Positions 1-9,369 of a DNA stretch of 64,000 bases are shown one piece after another. This DNA comes from Erwinia sp. ErVv1 (GTDB lineage Bacteria; Pseudomonadota; Gammaproteobacteria; Enterobacterales; Enterobacteriaceae): the NCBI RefSeq assembly GCF_900068895.1, contig NZ_CDPK01000001.1, positions 125,976-189,975 on the forward strand, given 5' to 3'. Positions within the stretch are counted from its first letter, which is position 1. Every line of letters begins with the position of its first letter. The notes under the pieces are model-generated. The model saw only the letters and a program-made list of their open reading frames with translations, searched no databases and had not been told where the DNA came from. Position numbers and translations under genes: made by a program.

Positions 1-1364
1 GTGGTGCCATTATCCGTTCCGGTACCGGCATCATTCTTCGACACGGACCGCCCTGCAGTCTGCCTGTCGGTTTGAGAGCCCTGTCCTGCTGTGTTATTCC
101 TGTCCGCTGAAGCCAGACCGCCATCCGGGACATCATACTGCTCTGGACCTTCATTTTTCATATCATCGGCATTTATATTCTTAAAGGCCCGTTTTTTCAG
201 CCGACCGTCTATGACATCATCTGTTTGAGATGATGCACCCTGGGGTTGAGGGTTTTCTTTCCCTCTATCTACATTAACTTCCGCGTCTTTAGGACTCGCA
301 GTAGTATTATTTATATTTACGGTACTAACAGGCGCATAATTAACATAAATTATCGGCTGTTGGGGCTGTTGGGGCTGAGTGGGAGAAGGTTCTGTTGGGT
401 CCACAGTTTTTGCTGTAGGTGAGACAGGATCAGCACCATTTTTCTCAAGCCCTTTTAGTAAATCAAGGACAAGAAGTTCATGCCCTAATCTTGATTGCAT
501 CGCCTCAAAAGGATCCAAATTTGATTGATTCGTTTGATTCCACATTTCTTGATGCTGTTCAAATGATGATCGAAATATATCCCCGATGGGATCACCATTT
601 ATCAATTTATCAGGTTCAAAAGTGGCGACGTGGCCTAAAATACGTTTTGATAGCTGCTCATTGAAACTGAACACCACCCCCTTTGAAGGCTTATTTAACA
701 TAGCGATTTCATTACAGGCTTTATTTAATTCCTTTAATTTATTCTTGCCAGAGCCATTAGACTTCATTGATCCTGCAGCATAAGAGTCCATACCAAAACC
801 GTCAGCAGCAATAATTTTAATAAACTTATTCGACAGATCATCAAGGGTTTTTAATACTTCGTCATTATTAACCAGATTATCATTCTTAATCTCTTTACGC
901 AGAATTAAAAAAAATTCGAAACGTTTACGCGCTGTATCACTTTGATTAGTATCTGTATAATATCTTTTGAGAGCTTTATCAACGTGTGAATTTTTTTTAC
1001 TACTACCATTACGTACATCTTCTAGAGCAGTATTTAATTTTTCTGTGTAAAAAGTGTGTGATGATGGCAATTCCTCTCGGCATTCTTCACTTTTATCAGT
1101 TCCTGCTGCTACGTGCGGAGATTTTGTCTGATGCGGGCCATAAACATTTGAAAAATTTTGTTTCTGAATATTTATATGTTCAATGCCCTCAGATATGTGC
1201 TTGACTAAATCATTCTTATTGGCATTTGAGGCGGCAGGTGATTTATTAGTTATGAGCGTATTGCTTACACCATTAAGCCCCTCACTTAATAAGGTAGAAT
1301 TAGCTCCATAATGTTGGACTTTTGGGATGAGTACTTTTGTACTTGCGTCAGCTATTTTTGTCAT
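1..1364 (-). CDS. SipA/IpaA-position type III effector, 3' part outside the window
   Basis: Open frame from an ATG at 1364 to the left window edge (454 codons visible, no stop), so the protein is incomplete at its C-terminus. A good ribosome binding site (GGAGAGG) lies just upstream, and the gene starts 14 bases after the sipD stop. The visible protein is hydrophilic and polar. It has a stretch with PTQPQQPQQP followed by an Asn/Thr-rich segment (IYVNYAPVSTVNINNTT) near residues 320-340, then a charged Gln/Asp-rich tail. The place after sipB-sipC-sipD is where Salmonella has sipA and Shigella ipaA, and SipA also carries an Asn-rich middle. No catalytic motif is recognised. The assignment as a translocated actin-modulating effector rests mainly on gene order; another effector is possible. 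Confidence 0.6.
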   Translation of the reverse strand, partial: MTKIADASTKVLIPKVQHYGANSTLLSEGLNGVSNTLITNKSPAASNANKNDLVKHISEGIEHINIQKQNFSNVYGPHQTKSPHVAAGTDKSEECREELPSSHTFYTEKLNTALEDVRNGSSKKNSHVDKALKRYYTDTNQSDTARKRFEFFLILRKEIKNDNLVNNDEVLKTLDDLSNKFIKIIAADGFGMDSYAAGSMKSNGSGKNKLKELNKACNEIAMLNKPSKGVVFSFNEQLSKRILGHVATFEPDKLINGDPIGDIFRSSFEQHQEMWNQTNQSNLDPFEAMQSRLGHELLVLDLLKGLEKNGADPVSPTAKTVDPTEPSPTQPQQPQQPIIYVNYAPVSTVNINNTTASPKDAEVNVDRGKENPQPQGASSQTDDVIDGRLKKRAFKNINADDMKNEGPEQYDVPDGGLASADRNNTAGQGSQTDRQTAGRSVSKNDAGTGTDNGT

Positions 1365-1378
1365 TTACCTCTCCCCTA

Positions 1379-2467
1379 TTAAATATTAAAGAACGACTTA
1401 TCAGATTCCAATAAAGATGAAATAGTACCACTCAACACCTTGACTAAATTATCAAAGGTGGAGTTAGCATTAGAATATTTTTGCGTCAGGGTCTGCATTG
1501 CAGTTTGTATACTGTCTTTTTGCATATCAAAACCACTTTGCCAGGCGGCCCATTGAGCAGAATTGCACTTCATGTCCTCCCATGAATGGCTATAACCTGG
1601 CAACGTCTTTTTTATATTTTCCAAAGGTAACACATCGATGTGAACAATATAACTTCCATCTGCAAGTCGTGTAACACTTTTATCCGAATTAAGACCCATT
1701 TCTTTTGCCCATGCCTCACATTCTTCTTTATCACCACCAATCACTGCGTTGCCGCTTTGTACAGGATATAAAGTTGTTGCGGAAGAAGGCACTTTATACT
1801 TATTGATTAGTTTATCAAGTTCTGCAGCAAAGGCTGCGGTTTTGAGAATTGTTTTATCGCCATCTGCTTTGATGAATTGACTGAGCTTAGACATGAAATC
1901 AGAAAAGTCACTGTAAAATTCAGCATTTTTCTCAACCGCCTGCTGGAAGACATCGAGATAATCTTCTCCCATGGCCCCGATAGAATCAGCTACGGAATCA
2001 CATATTTCCCAACTTGAAGAGGGACCGGGCCGTTCTGCCTTAACCATAGAACTCAAACTGTCAGGCCGATATAGTGGATCGTTCGTTTCATCAGGCGCCG
2101 ACCGAACAGGATCAAACTTTCGTAGGTTTTGACCAAAGCTAAGCGCATCTGTAGATGTAGTAAGAGGTTGGTAAATTTTCAACATGTCTGATGAATAAGG
2201 TGATGAAATATCAGAATGCATTAATTTAACTAACGCCTTAAGCACGGTAATTTGTACTTCTCTTTGTTTTTTTTCCAGAGCAAGACTTGCCTTTATGGAT
2301 TCAAGATCCTGGTGGTTTTTTTTATCCAGAGATGTACGTGCCGTTCCTGTGCGAGGAACATCTCTTAGTAGAATCTCTGACTCTTTATTTGATGTAATAT
2401 TGATTTTGTCTGATGATTTTTCTGAAGTGGCATGAGCTGAATAAGAGAAGCCGGACTGTATTTTCAT
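1379..2467 (-). CDS. sipD: SipD/IpaD-family needle-tip protein
   Basis: 362 residues. Tip proteins of this family sit on the injectisome needle, sense host contact and scaffold insertion of the translocators. The C-terminal end is diagnostic: SNANSTFDNLVKVLSGTISS lies in the last 31 residues and matches the C-terminal helix of IpaD/SipD, which forms half of the central coiled coil. The N-terminal 60 or so residues are polar and low in complexity, as expected for a secretion signal and self-chaperoning region. The gene follows sipC after 66 bases, the longest gap in the sicA-sip run, and the start has only a weak A-rich ribosome site (GAGAAAAAATC), so translation may depend on upstream genes. 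Function is inferred from family and context; the family call is firm. Confidence 0.9.
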   Translation of the reverse strand: MKIQSGFSYSAHATSEKSSDKINITSNKESEILLRDVPRTGTARTSLDKKNHQDLESIKASLALEKKQREVQITVLKALVKLMHSDISSPYSSDMLKIYQPLTTSTDALSFGQNLRKFDPVRSAPDETNDPLYRPDSLSSMVKAERPGPSSSWEICDSVADSIGAMGEDYLDVFQQAVEKNAEFYSDFSDFMSKLSQFIKADGDKTILKTAAFAAELDKLINKYKVPSSATTLYPVQSGNAVIGGDKEECEAWAKEMGLNSDKSVTRLADGSYIVHIDVLPLENIKKTLPGYSHSWEDMKCNSAQWAAWQSGFDMQKDSIQTAMQTLTQKYSNANSTFDNLVKVLSGTISSLLESDKSFFNI

Positions 2468-2533
2468 GATTTTTTCTCGAAAAAAGCCCCCTGCATGAGC
2501 AAAAGGCTGCCTTAGTAGGTAAGGGAAAATAGG

Positions 2534-3646
2534 CTATCCTTTGATGTTACTAGCCATTGCACTGATGGTATTGGAATTATTTTGAGCCACCTGTGACCAC
2601 ATTTCCATCAGCAATGCTCTGAACTGCATTGAAAATTGCGCACGGCGCTCATCAGCTTCTTTAGCGGCTTGATAGATAGCTTGATCTGTGCTGGACAAGC
2701 TGGCTTTAGCTTCAGCCTCTGCTTTGGCAACGTGACTATTCGCAGTGACAAGCCCGGCACTATTATTTCCAACCTGACCTGTCGCCATCCCAATACTCGC
2801 TTGATTATTGGCATCGTTCATTCGTAGCTGTAACTGTAAATCATGGGCTGCGGCATTGAATGCCAAATTGTCCGAAGTGTTTTTCAGAATCTTTGTATCT
2901 GATGCTAATGAAGTATCCGTTTTAGCAATTTTTGATGGAACAGTTTGATTTTCTAGCTTTGTCGCTTCGCGCTTAAGCTCGTTTGATTTATTCCCGTGTA
3001 CTTTAATTGCATCATTCTTAGCGTTAGAAGCTTTAATCTGAAAACCAGTTGATAATGCGGTTGAGGTAATACCCACAGCGCTCTGCGTTAGAGCCGCGTT
3101 CTTGCTAATCTGGCCACCATCAACGATAGCCGAAGCACCGTTCTCCGCCTGTTTTCGGGCCATCTCATTATTCGCATTAGCTTGATTAGTAATACTTTGT
3201 GTATTCTTAAGCTCGGTCGCAAAAATAACCTGGATCAAATCCACCACTCTTCCGGTGAAACCGTTAGCAAGCGCTGAAATATTTATTTTAGATTTTTCGG
3301 ATAATTCTTTAACGTCATTCTGCATAGTCTCAATTATTTGATCTCTCCTCTGCTGAGGTAAATTTGCGAATGAAGGTAGTAACTGTGAAAGTTGTTTATC
3401 CAGCAAAACTGGGTCTGCTATTCTCAGAGACTCACGAAGGTCGGGAGCCTCATCAGCCAGTTTATTGATATTTTCAATATTATTTACGGCAGCCCTGATA
3501 ATAGAGTCTACGGACTCCTTAGATACATCATTTTTAAAGCCACCCTTACCTACTGGAACCGTTTCGTTACTTAATCGTGAAGGTTGCACATGGACGTCAT
3601 AGCCTGGGACTGTTACTTTCATATTAGCTTCAGATATAAAACTCAT
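2534..3646 (-). CDS. sipC: SipC/IpaC-family translocator
   Basis: 370 residues, close to IpaC (363) and SipC (409). Members insert with SipB into the host membrane to form the translocation pore, and the C-terminus of SipC/IpaC acts on host actin. The sequence shows a polar N-terminus, one moderately hydrophobic Ala/Thr/Ser-rich stretch in the middle, and a long helical C-terminal half rich in Ala, Asn and Gln, ending in FRALLMEMWSQVAQNN and a short Ser/Ala tail. The start follows an AAGGA site, 23 bases after the sipB stop. The assignment combines composition and position between sipB and sipD; sequence conservation in this family is low, so the actin-related activity cannot be judged. Confidence 0.85.
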   Translation of the reverse strand: MSFISEANMKVTVPGYDVHVQPSRLSNETVPVGKGGFKNDVSKESVDSIIRAAVNNIENINKLADEAPDLRESLRIADPVLLDKQLSQLLPSFANLPQQRRDQIIETMQNDVKELSEKSKINISALANGFTGRVVDLIQVIFATELKNTQSITNQANANNEMARKQAENGASAIVDGGQISKNAALTQSAVGITSTALSTGFQIKASNAKNDAIKVHGNKSNELKREATKLENQTVPSKIAKTDTSLASDTKILKNTSDNLAFNAAAHDLQLQLRMNDANNQASIGMATGQVGNNSAGLVTANSHVAKAEAEAKASLSSTDQAIYQAAKEADERRAQFSMQFRALLMEMWSQVAQNNSNTISAMASNIKG

Positions 3647-3669
3647 ATTATTTTCCTTATTAATTAATG

Positions 3670-5604
3670 CTAAGCTTTTATATTTCTCACTATGGAGCGG
3701 CTTGAAGAATCTGCATTCTGCAAGCTATGATTAAGCTGTTGCCCTACCGATTGAATGAGCTTTTGATCTTCTCGGAAGCGGGAAAAAATTGTAGACAACA
3801 AGTCGCGTAAAATTTTTACATCACTATTAGCAAGCTGAAATTGCGCTAATGCTTTAGAAGCTTCGAAACGAATATTAGCAATATTAATATTCATGCCGTA
3901 CTGAACAATAGCATTTGAGCCTTCCACTCCAGTGCGAAGCATATTAATATGATTTAAATTGATCTCAGCCAAATTTCGCATTACTCCCGAATCGCTACTT
4001 TTTAATACTCCAGTAATATTTTTTGTGACCTGTTCAGAAATCTTATCAATTTTTTTTGTAATCTCTGAGGTAAGCTTATTGATCTCTTTTGCAGCCGCTT
4101 TCCCCGCGTTGCTCAGTGCGGAGGTGCCTTGTTTTGCAGCGTTTCTGACAATTTTGGGGATGATTTTTTTAATAACTTTCGCAATAGCACTTTTTATCGC
4201 CTGCATAATTGCAGAAGTCATTGCCTGGGTCATTTTTTCGATCAAGAATTTCGCTGCACTTTTAGCAACAAGTGCGATAGCTACAATAGCTGCAATCGCA
4301 ACCGCTGCCGTCACGATGGTATGAATAGTGTCCATCATATTCGCGCCTGTTGCCTGATCAATGGCCTTTAACAGCAGCCCAATTGGGGTGGAATCAAAAA
4401 TCTTTGAAACGATATCTCCCAGGAAATTCATCAGAGGCATGAGAACATGTTCCATCAATGGGTTCATAATCATTCCAGTAAGAGATTGCCCGCTGATGGC
4501 CTCAACAATAGGGTCAGCGATCATTAATGCAATGCCAACTGCCATTAAAGCCGTTCCACCTCCGCCGAATAATGTAGTTATCGCTCCCAGAGCGATGGCA
4601 ATACCGCCAAGAATTTTACCAATACAACCGGCCATTTTTTGTGCTTCTTCAGCCTTACGAACCTGCTCTTCGTACTCATCAGATTTACGCTTCATTTCAG
4701 CCTGACGAGCTTGCATCTGAATGCGGTTCATTTCGAGATCGCTTTGCAGCTTATCCGAAGCAGATTCATCCATTTTCATGATGAATTCGGTAAGCAACAT
4801 GATCATGATGGAAGTGCGAGTCATTGCCTTTTCCGATTGTGCCATTGCGGTACTGACCGGGCTCGCGGCGGGCAAAATAATATCGGCGTACTCTTTATTC
4901 ATCTCGGCCGTTTTAGCATTAATGACATCAATAACTTTTTGTCCGGCCTCCAGGGCTTTCCGCGTTTTATTTTCGGCGACAACGAGAATGTTTTTTGCTT
5001 CAGCTACAGTATCAGACGCTTTGGCGACCTGTTTTTCCGCATTGGCGATATCGTCAGGGCTGGCATCTTTGTCATTCTGAAGATTACTAAGATTTTTTTT
5101 CGCTTCACTTAGCTTTTCATTAGCGTCACTCCACTGCGCTTGCGCACTACTTTCATTTTCCTTTGCTGTAATGATGTTTTTTTCACATGCATCGAATTCT
5201 TGATGCAGGCTATTCAGATATTCTGACATTTCATGTGCTTTATGGATTTTCGCCTCTGACTGAGCTAAAAATACTGCTAACGCATTAGCCAGCTTATCCT
5301 GATCCATATTATCGCTGAGTGACTGGTAGCGAGCCATTGCCAATAGCACCTGAGCCTTATTCGTCAGCCGACCTTCGGAAGGTCTAAGAACGGGCTGTTC
5401 ATTATCATCCTCAATACTGCGGTCATAGTCTTCAGAAATACTTTTCGCTAACGCCTCCAGTTTTTTTTCCTGGGCTTTAATATGTAATCTCATCCCATTT
5501 GAAGGCGAAATATGTGTTTTATTAATCACCAAACTGTCAAGCAAAGGAGCAGCCTTAGGGAGTTCATTGGCCAGGCCTGCCGTTTTAGAAAAGCTCAGAT
5601 CCAT
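3670..5604 (-). CDS. sipB: SipB/IpaB-family pore-forming translocator
   Basis: 644 residues (SipB 593, IpaB 580). It is the hydrophobic translocator that inserts into the host membrane with SipC. Features in order: a polar N-terminus, a long coiled-coil region around residues 115-235 rich in Ala, Lys, Glu and Gln, a second charged helical segment (290-325), a first hydrophobic region at about 325-365 with a glycine turn (FGGGG at 346-350), an amphipathic loop, a second hydrophobic helix at about 428-449, then a basic helical C-terminus. This two-membrane-segment layout is typical of the IpaB family. The start has an AAGGA site. It lies 21 bases after sicA, whose product should keep it soluble before export. 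Confidence 0.92.
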   Translation of the reverse strand: MDLSFSKTAGLANELPKAAPLLDSLVINKTHISPSNGMRLHIKAQEKKLEALAKSISEDYDRSIEDDNEQPVLRPSEGRLTNKAQVLLAMARYQSLSDNMDQDKLANALAVFLAQSEAKIHKAHEMSEYLNSLHQEFDACEKNIITAKENESSAQAQWSDANEKLSEAKKNLSNLQNDKDASPDDIANAEKQVAKASDTVAEAKNILVVAENKTRKALEAGQKVIDVINAKTAEMNKEYADIILPAASPVSTAMAQSEKAMTRTSIMIMLLTEFIMKMDESASDKLQSDLEMNRIQMQARQAEMKRKSDEYEEQVRKAEEAQKMAGCIGKILGGIAIALGAITTLFGGGGTALMAVGIALMIADPIVEAISGQSLTGMIMNPLMEHVLMPLMNFLGDIVSKIFDSTPIGLLLKAIDQATGANMMDTIHTIVTAAVAIAAIVAIALVAKSAAKFLIEKMTQAMTSAIMQAIKSAIAKVIKKIIPKIVRNAAKQGTSALSNAGKAAAKEINKLTSEITKKIDKISEQVTKNITGVLKSSDSGVMRNLAEINLNHINMLRTGVEGSNAIVQYGMNINIANIRFEASKALAQFQLANSDVKILRDLLSTIFSRFREDQKLIQSVGQQLNHSLQNADSSSRSIVRNIKA

Positions 5605-5625
5605 ATTTTGTCCTTAATATCGTTG

Positions 5626-6144
5626 CTAGATATTTTCTTCGTAAATTTCCGTATTTTCATCTCGCTGGAGATCATCCTTGTTCAGTCGGATGGTATCCAT
5701 GTAGATTTTTGCTTTTGTCACCAGTTTTTCATCGGGGCAACGCTGGCAAATAATATCAAAGCATTGCAGGGCTTTAACTACATTACCCATTAATAACTGG
5801 CACTGACCTGAATAATAAACAGGGTTAAAATCAGTTTCAGCCATAACATAAGCAAGAGAGTAGAAATCACAAGCCTTAATATAATTTTTCTTTAACTGGT
5901 TAACAGCACCAAGACCGATAAAATAATCTGGATTCTTCAGGTCATACATACAAAGAAAGTTGAAAAAATTCTCCGCCTCATCAAGGCGCCCCTCTTTATA
6001 ATATTGGTAAGCATGTGCATAGATATTTTCCATTACATCATTCGGAATCCCGTGAATTTCACGTAATGTTGCACCATGCTCCATTGTCGCCGTCATGATT
6101 AGCTCAGCTTCTTTTTCAGTGATATTACCCTTCATCGTGCTCAT
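5626..6144 (-). CDS. sicA: SicA/IpgC-family class II secretion chaperone
   Basis: 172 residues (SicA 165, IpgC 155). It is a cytoplasmic tetratricopeptide-repeat chaperone that holds the two translocators apart before export. In Salmonella SicA also acts as co-activator of InvF, so this protein probably has a regulatory role here too. Three degenerate TPR units are visible, for example ENIYAHAYQYYKEGRLDEAE, followed by a GLGAVNQLKKNYIKACDFY unit and an SGQCQLLMGNVVKALQCFD unit. It begins the sicA-sipBCD(A) gene group after an 82-base gap from spaS, the largest in the cluster, where a separate InvF-SicA-dependent promoter could lie. I did not identify a clear promoter there. Confidence 0.93.
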   Translation of the reverse strand: MSTMKGNITEKEAELIMTATMEHGATLREIHGIPNDVMENIYAHAYQYYKEGRLDEAENFFNFLCMYDLKNPDYFIGLGAVNQLKKNYIKACDFYSLAYVMAETDFNPVYYSGQCQLLMGNVVKALQCFDIICQRCPDEKLVTKAKIYMDTIRLNKDDLQRDENTEIYEENI

Positions 6145-6226
6145 CTTTCTCTCCCAGGTAGGGCCACCTCAAGCCTTGATGACCTCATTAAACCATGCAT
6201 GTGTTATATGTTCTCATAGATAACGC

Positions 6227-7297
6227 TCATTTATTCTCTTCGTGATCCGGTTGGAGGTGCTCATTTACCCAGGCATTTTCTACCTGCTCAAGCCAAATCA
6301 AGATGTCAATGACCTCATCCAGTTCTTCCAGACTTACAAAAGAATATCTGCGATGTGATTTCAGTATACGTCGCGCCAGTTTAACGTTCTCCACCACCGG
6401 TACCCCCACTTTCTCAGCGTAGGCACGTACTGCAAGTGCCCGCTGATTCTTCTCCAGTACCGAGATAAAAGGTATACCCACTACATCCCTATTCATATAG
6501 ATGCCCACGGCGATATGAGTGGGGTTAGCGATAATAACTTTGGAATTATTAATATCAGATTTAACCTGTTCAGAAAGCAATTCCATATGAAGTTCTTTAC
6601 GTCTGGCTTTGATTTCCGGATCACCATCCTGTTCTTTGTATTCTCTTTTTACCTCCTGCTTTTCCATTTTGAGATCTTTGATATGTAGAAAGTATTCTGC
6701 CAGGGCATCCAGAATTAACACCAATAGCGCACAGCTCAGGCACAATTCAACTAACGAGCTAAAGAGTTCACCCCATACAGGTAGAATATGCCGAGCAGTG
6801 CCGTTAACTTGAGAAAATATAGTAGACTTATTATTATTCCAGAATATGCTGGCGGCTGCGATAAAGCTTGTCAGGAACAGCGATGATTTAATAACGTCTT
6901 TAGCTGTTCGAAGGCTAAATAATTTCTTAAATCCATTGACAGGGTTTAGCGCACCAAAGTTGATTTTTAGTGCCTTACTGGCAAGCATAAATCCAGTTTG
7001 TAACAGAGTGGGCAAAGCTGACGCAGCCACACATAATATAAGAAATGGTAGGAATATTTTAACACCTGTCCACAGTACAGCCCGTGCATAACTTTCCATG
7101 TTATTCGTAAAGTTGTTTTCAATAATGCGGCGCCAAAAAAGCATAAGCTCCATAACATCAGAGAAATTAACAAGATACTGCACGCCAACCAGAATGAGGC
7201 AGGATATAATTAGATCTTTACTTTTGAAAGATTGCCCCTTCTTTGCGGCATCCTTTTTCTTTTTAGGGGTTGGTTTTTCTGTTTTACTCCCGGCCAT
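6227..7297 (-). CDS. spaS: SpaS (SctU) export switch protein
   Basis: 356 residues, the same length as Salmonella SpaS. FlhB/YscU-family inner-membrane protein of the export apparatus that switches substrate class after self-cleavage. The N-terminus is very basic (about residues 7-20). Four hydrophobic segments span roughly 27-215, followed by a charged linker and the cytoplasmic domain. The autocleavage motif NPTH is intact at residues 258-261, the same numbering as in Salmonella, with the upstream strand SKVIIA. It follows spaR after 34 bases and ends the core apparatus operon before sicA. Confidence 0.96.
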   Translation of the reverse strand: MAGSKTEKPTPKKKKDAAKKGQSFKSKDLIISCLILVGVQYLVNFSDVMELMLFWRRIIENNFTNNMESYARAVLWTGVKIFLPFLILCVAASALPTLLQTGFMLASKALKINFGALNPVNGFKKLFSLRTAKDVIKSSLFLTSFIAAASIFWNNNKSTIFSQVNGTARHILPVWGELFSSLVELCLSCALLVLILDALAEYFLHIKDLKMEKQEVKREYKEQDGDPEIKARRKELHMELLSEQVKSDINNSKVIIANPTHIAVGIYMNRDVVGIPFISVLEKNQRALAVRAYAEKVGVPVVENVKLARRILKSHRRYSFVSLEELDEVIDILIWLEQVENAWVNEHLQPDHEENK

Positions 7298-7331
7298 TAA
7301 TCTCTCCTCATAATAAGAATCTTTCAGCTTA

Positions 7332-8105
7332 TTAGAAAATTTTACCTGACCAGCCAGTTAGCGTATCAGGGAGCAATTCCAACAATATAATTTTCCCCGG
7401 CAATACTGGTGTGAAATAGATAAGTAATAAAAAGAAAGCAATTATACTCTTCACCGTCAGTGCCAACGCAAACGCATTTAACTGGGGAGCAAATCGTGCC
7501 AGCAGTCCCAGACATAATTCCGAAAGTAAAAAAACAACAATGAGTGGACTGGCCAGAATAAAGGCATTCCTGACCATCAAACTCAGGAATTCCAATACAA
7601 CATTAAGGGCTGGCATACTTAATTGGTAGGGTTCCCACAGTAGATAACTCTTTTCAAATACTTCTAGCATGATAAGTAAGCCACCATTTTGTAATACCAC
7701 CACGGCAGCAAACAAATTAAAAAAGTTGGCCAGCTCAGAAGTATCGACACCCGATAAGGGATCGATACTACTACTCAAAGTCGCTCCTCGTTGGTTATCA
7801 ATAAAACTACCTGCTGCATGTAACACCCAACATGGCAGACAGAGGAAAAAGGCAATGATAAGACCTACGGCCAGCTCTTTTCCGATGAGGGTTAAAAACC
7901 AAATATTATCATAATCAGCAACAGGCCCCCCGGCATGTGGCCACAATCCAACACCCACGAGCATCGCCACGGGCAGCCTGATTGCACCCGTCAATGTATT
8001 AGTATTGAAGAAAGGCAATAAAATAAAAGCGGGCATTAGTCGGGCGGAGACCATTGCCATTTCGTATAGCCAGGTATGTACATTAAAAAATAATGCAGTA
8101 GACAT
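7332..8105 (-). CDS. spaR: SpaR (SctT) export apparatus membrane protein
   Basis: 257 residues (Salmonella SpaR 263). FliR-family subunit of the SpaPQR export gate, mostly hydrophobic with about six or seven membrane segments. Family landmarks include the LPFFNTNTLTGAIRLPVAM region near residue 31 and the LSSSIDPLSGVDTSELANFF stretch in the middle, which corresponds to the conserved Q-x-G/D region of FliR proteins. Its start codon lies 2 bases after the spaQ stop, so the two are translationally coupled. Confidence 0.95.
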   Translation of the reverse strand: MSTALFFNVHTWLYEMAMVSARLMPAFILLPFFNTNTLTGAIRLPVAMLVGVGLWPHAGGPVADYDNIWFLTLIGKELAVGLIIAFFLCLPCWVLHAAGSFIDNQRGATLSSSIDPLSGVDTSELANFFNLFAAVVVLQNGGLLIMLEVFEKSYLLWEPYQLSMPALNVVLEFLSLMVRNAFILASPLIVVFLLSELCLGLLARFAPQLNAFALALTVKSIIAFFLLLIYFTPVLPGKIILLELLPDTLTGWSGKIF

Positions 8106-8107
8106 CT

Positions 8108-8365
8108 TTAACGAACCAATGCCATGCGGATTACCTCACGTGAAAAACTCACCAGCACATCGCCATACCAGCCCGCGACCAGAAACAAACATAAGGTCAC
8201 GCTTAATAGTTTCAGACCAAAGGGCAGCGTTTGCTCCTGCAGTTGTGTGACCGTCTGAAAAAGGCCAACTAAAAGTCCTACTATCGTCGCAACCCCTATG
8301 GGTAAAGCGGAAAGCATCAATATCAGATAGAGCGCTTTATTGCCTGCAAAAGTAATTTCGTTCAT
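8108..8365 (-). CDS. spaQ: SpaQ (SctS) export apparatus membrane protein
   Basis: 85 residues, as expected for FliQ-family proteins (SpaQ 86). It has two membrane helices (about 12-34 and 50-72) joined by a loop containing [17 protein letters not shown], the FliQ signature that packs against SpaP. It lies between spaP and spaR, with 16 bases to spaP and 2 to spaR. It forms the inner-membrane export gate with those two. Confidence 0.95.
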   Translation of the reverse strand: MNEITFAGNKALYLILMLSALPIGVATIVGLLVGLFQTVTQLQEQTLPFGLKLLSVTLCLFLVAGWYGDVLVSFSREVIRMALVR

Positions 8366-8381
8366 AGTTTAGTCCGACTTA

Positions 8382-9047
8382 TCAGGAGGCCAGCTCTATA
8401 TACTGCAGTATTAGGCCTTTTGATAATAAGGTCCAACCATCCAGCACGACGAAAAGCACAAGCTTAATAGGCACAGAAATAGTTACCGGACTCATCATCA
8501 TCATCCCCAGAGCCAGTAATATACTGGAAATCAGCAGGTCAATAACGACAAAAGGTAAATAGAGATAAAATCCTATTTTGAAAGCACTCTTTATTTCGCT
8601 TAAGGCATATGCTGGTAGCAAAGAAAGAATAGACGCTCGCTGCTCTTCCTCAGCAGTCCCATTTTCCTGGCTATCGCGTTGACGTTGCACGTGTTCAAAG
8701 AAATTAACAAGCTCAGGATCGGAATGTTTTTCCAAATAATTACGATAGCTGTCCAACCCATGTTCAATAAAATAGGCCATAGACTGCGGATTATCCACAT
8801 CCTTTCCTGAATGCTGATACTCTTCATAGCCATTTTTGACCACGGGCATCATGACGAAAAACGCAAGAACCAGGGCAATGCCGTTCAACGTCATATTCGA
8901 TGGGATCTGCTGCAATCCCAGCGCATTACGTACCATGACAAATACAATAGAGAACTTAATATAACATGTACCACACGCGATGATAAAAGGGAGCAGCGTA
9001 GAGAATGCCAGCAGCGCTATAAGTGAGATATCATTACCTTGAACCAT
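8382..9047 (-). CDS. spaP: SpaP (SctR) export apparatus membrane protein
   Basis: 221 residues (SpaP 224) from the ATG at 9047. The open frame extends 25 codons further upstream into spaO, but family alignment starts at MVQGNDISLIALLAF. AAGAGG precedes this ATG at good spacing, and the overlap with spaO is then only 14 bases. FliP-family landmarks: a first helix, the conserved YIKFSIVFVMVRNALGLQQI segment with PSNMTLNGIA after it, and C-terminal helices with the LLALGMMMMSPVTISVPIKL signature. It is the core of the SpaPQR gate. Confidence 0.95.
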   Translation of the reverse strand: MVQGNDISLIALLAFSTLLPFIIACGTCYIKFSIVFVMVRNALGLQQIPSNMTLNGIALVLAFFVMMPVVKNGYEEYQHSGKDVDNPQSMAYFIEHGLDSYRNYLEKHSDPELVNFFEHVQRQRDSQENGTAEEEQRASILSLLPAYALSEIKSAFKIGFYLYLPFVVIDLLISSILLALGMMMMSPVTISVPIKLVLFVVLDGWTLLSKGLILQYIELAS

Positions 9048-9369
9048 CACTGGCCTCTTGATAAAGCTCTTTAATTTCAACTCCCATGCGATCTTCGATC
9101 CAAACCAGTTCACCGCGGGCAATCGCGGCGCCGTTCGCAGTGATTGTTACATTCTTTTCAGCATCTATTTGGCAAGGCAGCACTTCACCCTGATATAACG
9201 ATTCAAGCTGGCTAATGGAAAGTTTTTTTTGTTGCAGAACAAACCCCAGCCGAACTGATATTTTGTCGCAGGGAATGAGTCTTTCTGAATCGCTATTAAC
9301 GGATTCATCACCCAACGCCTCTTCCTCATATGCATCAGAAAGCATTTCCTCATTATCCTCTTTAAACAT
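9034..9369 (-). CDS. Candidate internal product SpaO-C from an in-frame start
   Basis: Within spaO an in-frame ATG (9369-9367) is preceded by AGGAAGG (9380-9374) with a 4-base spacer, a much better ribosome site than chance would give inside a coding region. The product would be 111 residues: the acidic linker plus the C-terminal SPOA domain. In Salmonella, Shigella and Yersinia the SctQ gene makes a short C-terminal product of about this size by internal initiation, and it joins full-length SctQ in the sorting platform. Salmonella uses a valine codon near residue 203; here the methionine lies at the equivalent place. A second weaker ATG follows at 9345. Translation from here is inferred. Confidence 0.6.
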   Translation of the reverse strand: MFKEDNEEMLSDAYEEEALGDESVNSDSERLIPCDKISVRLGFVLQQKKLSISQLESLYQGEVLPCQIDAEKNVTITANGAAIARGELVWIEDRMGVEIKELYQEASDGSR

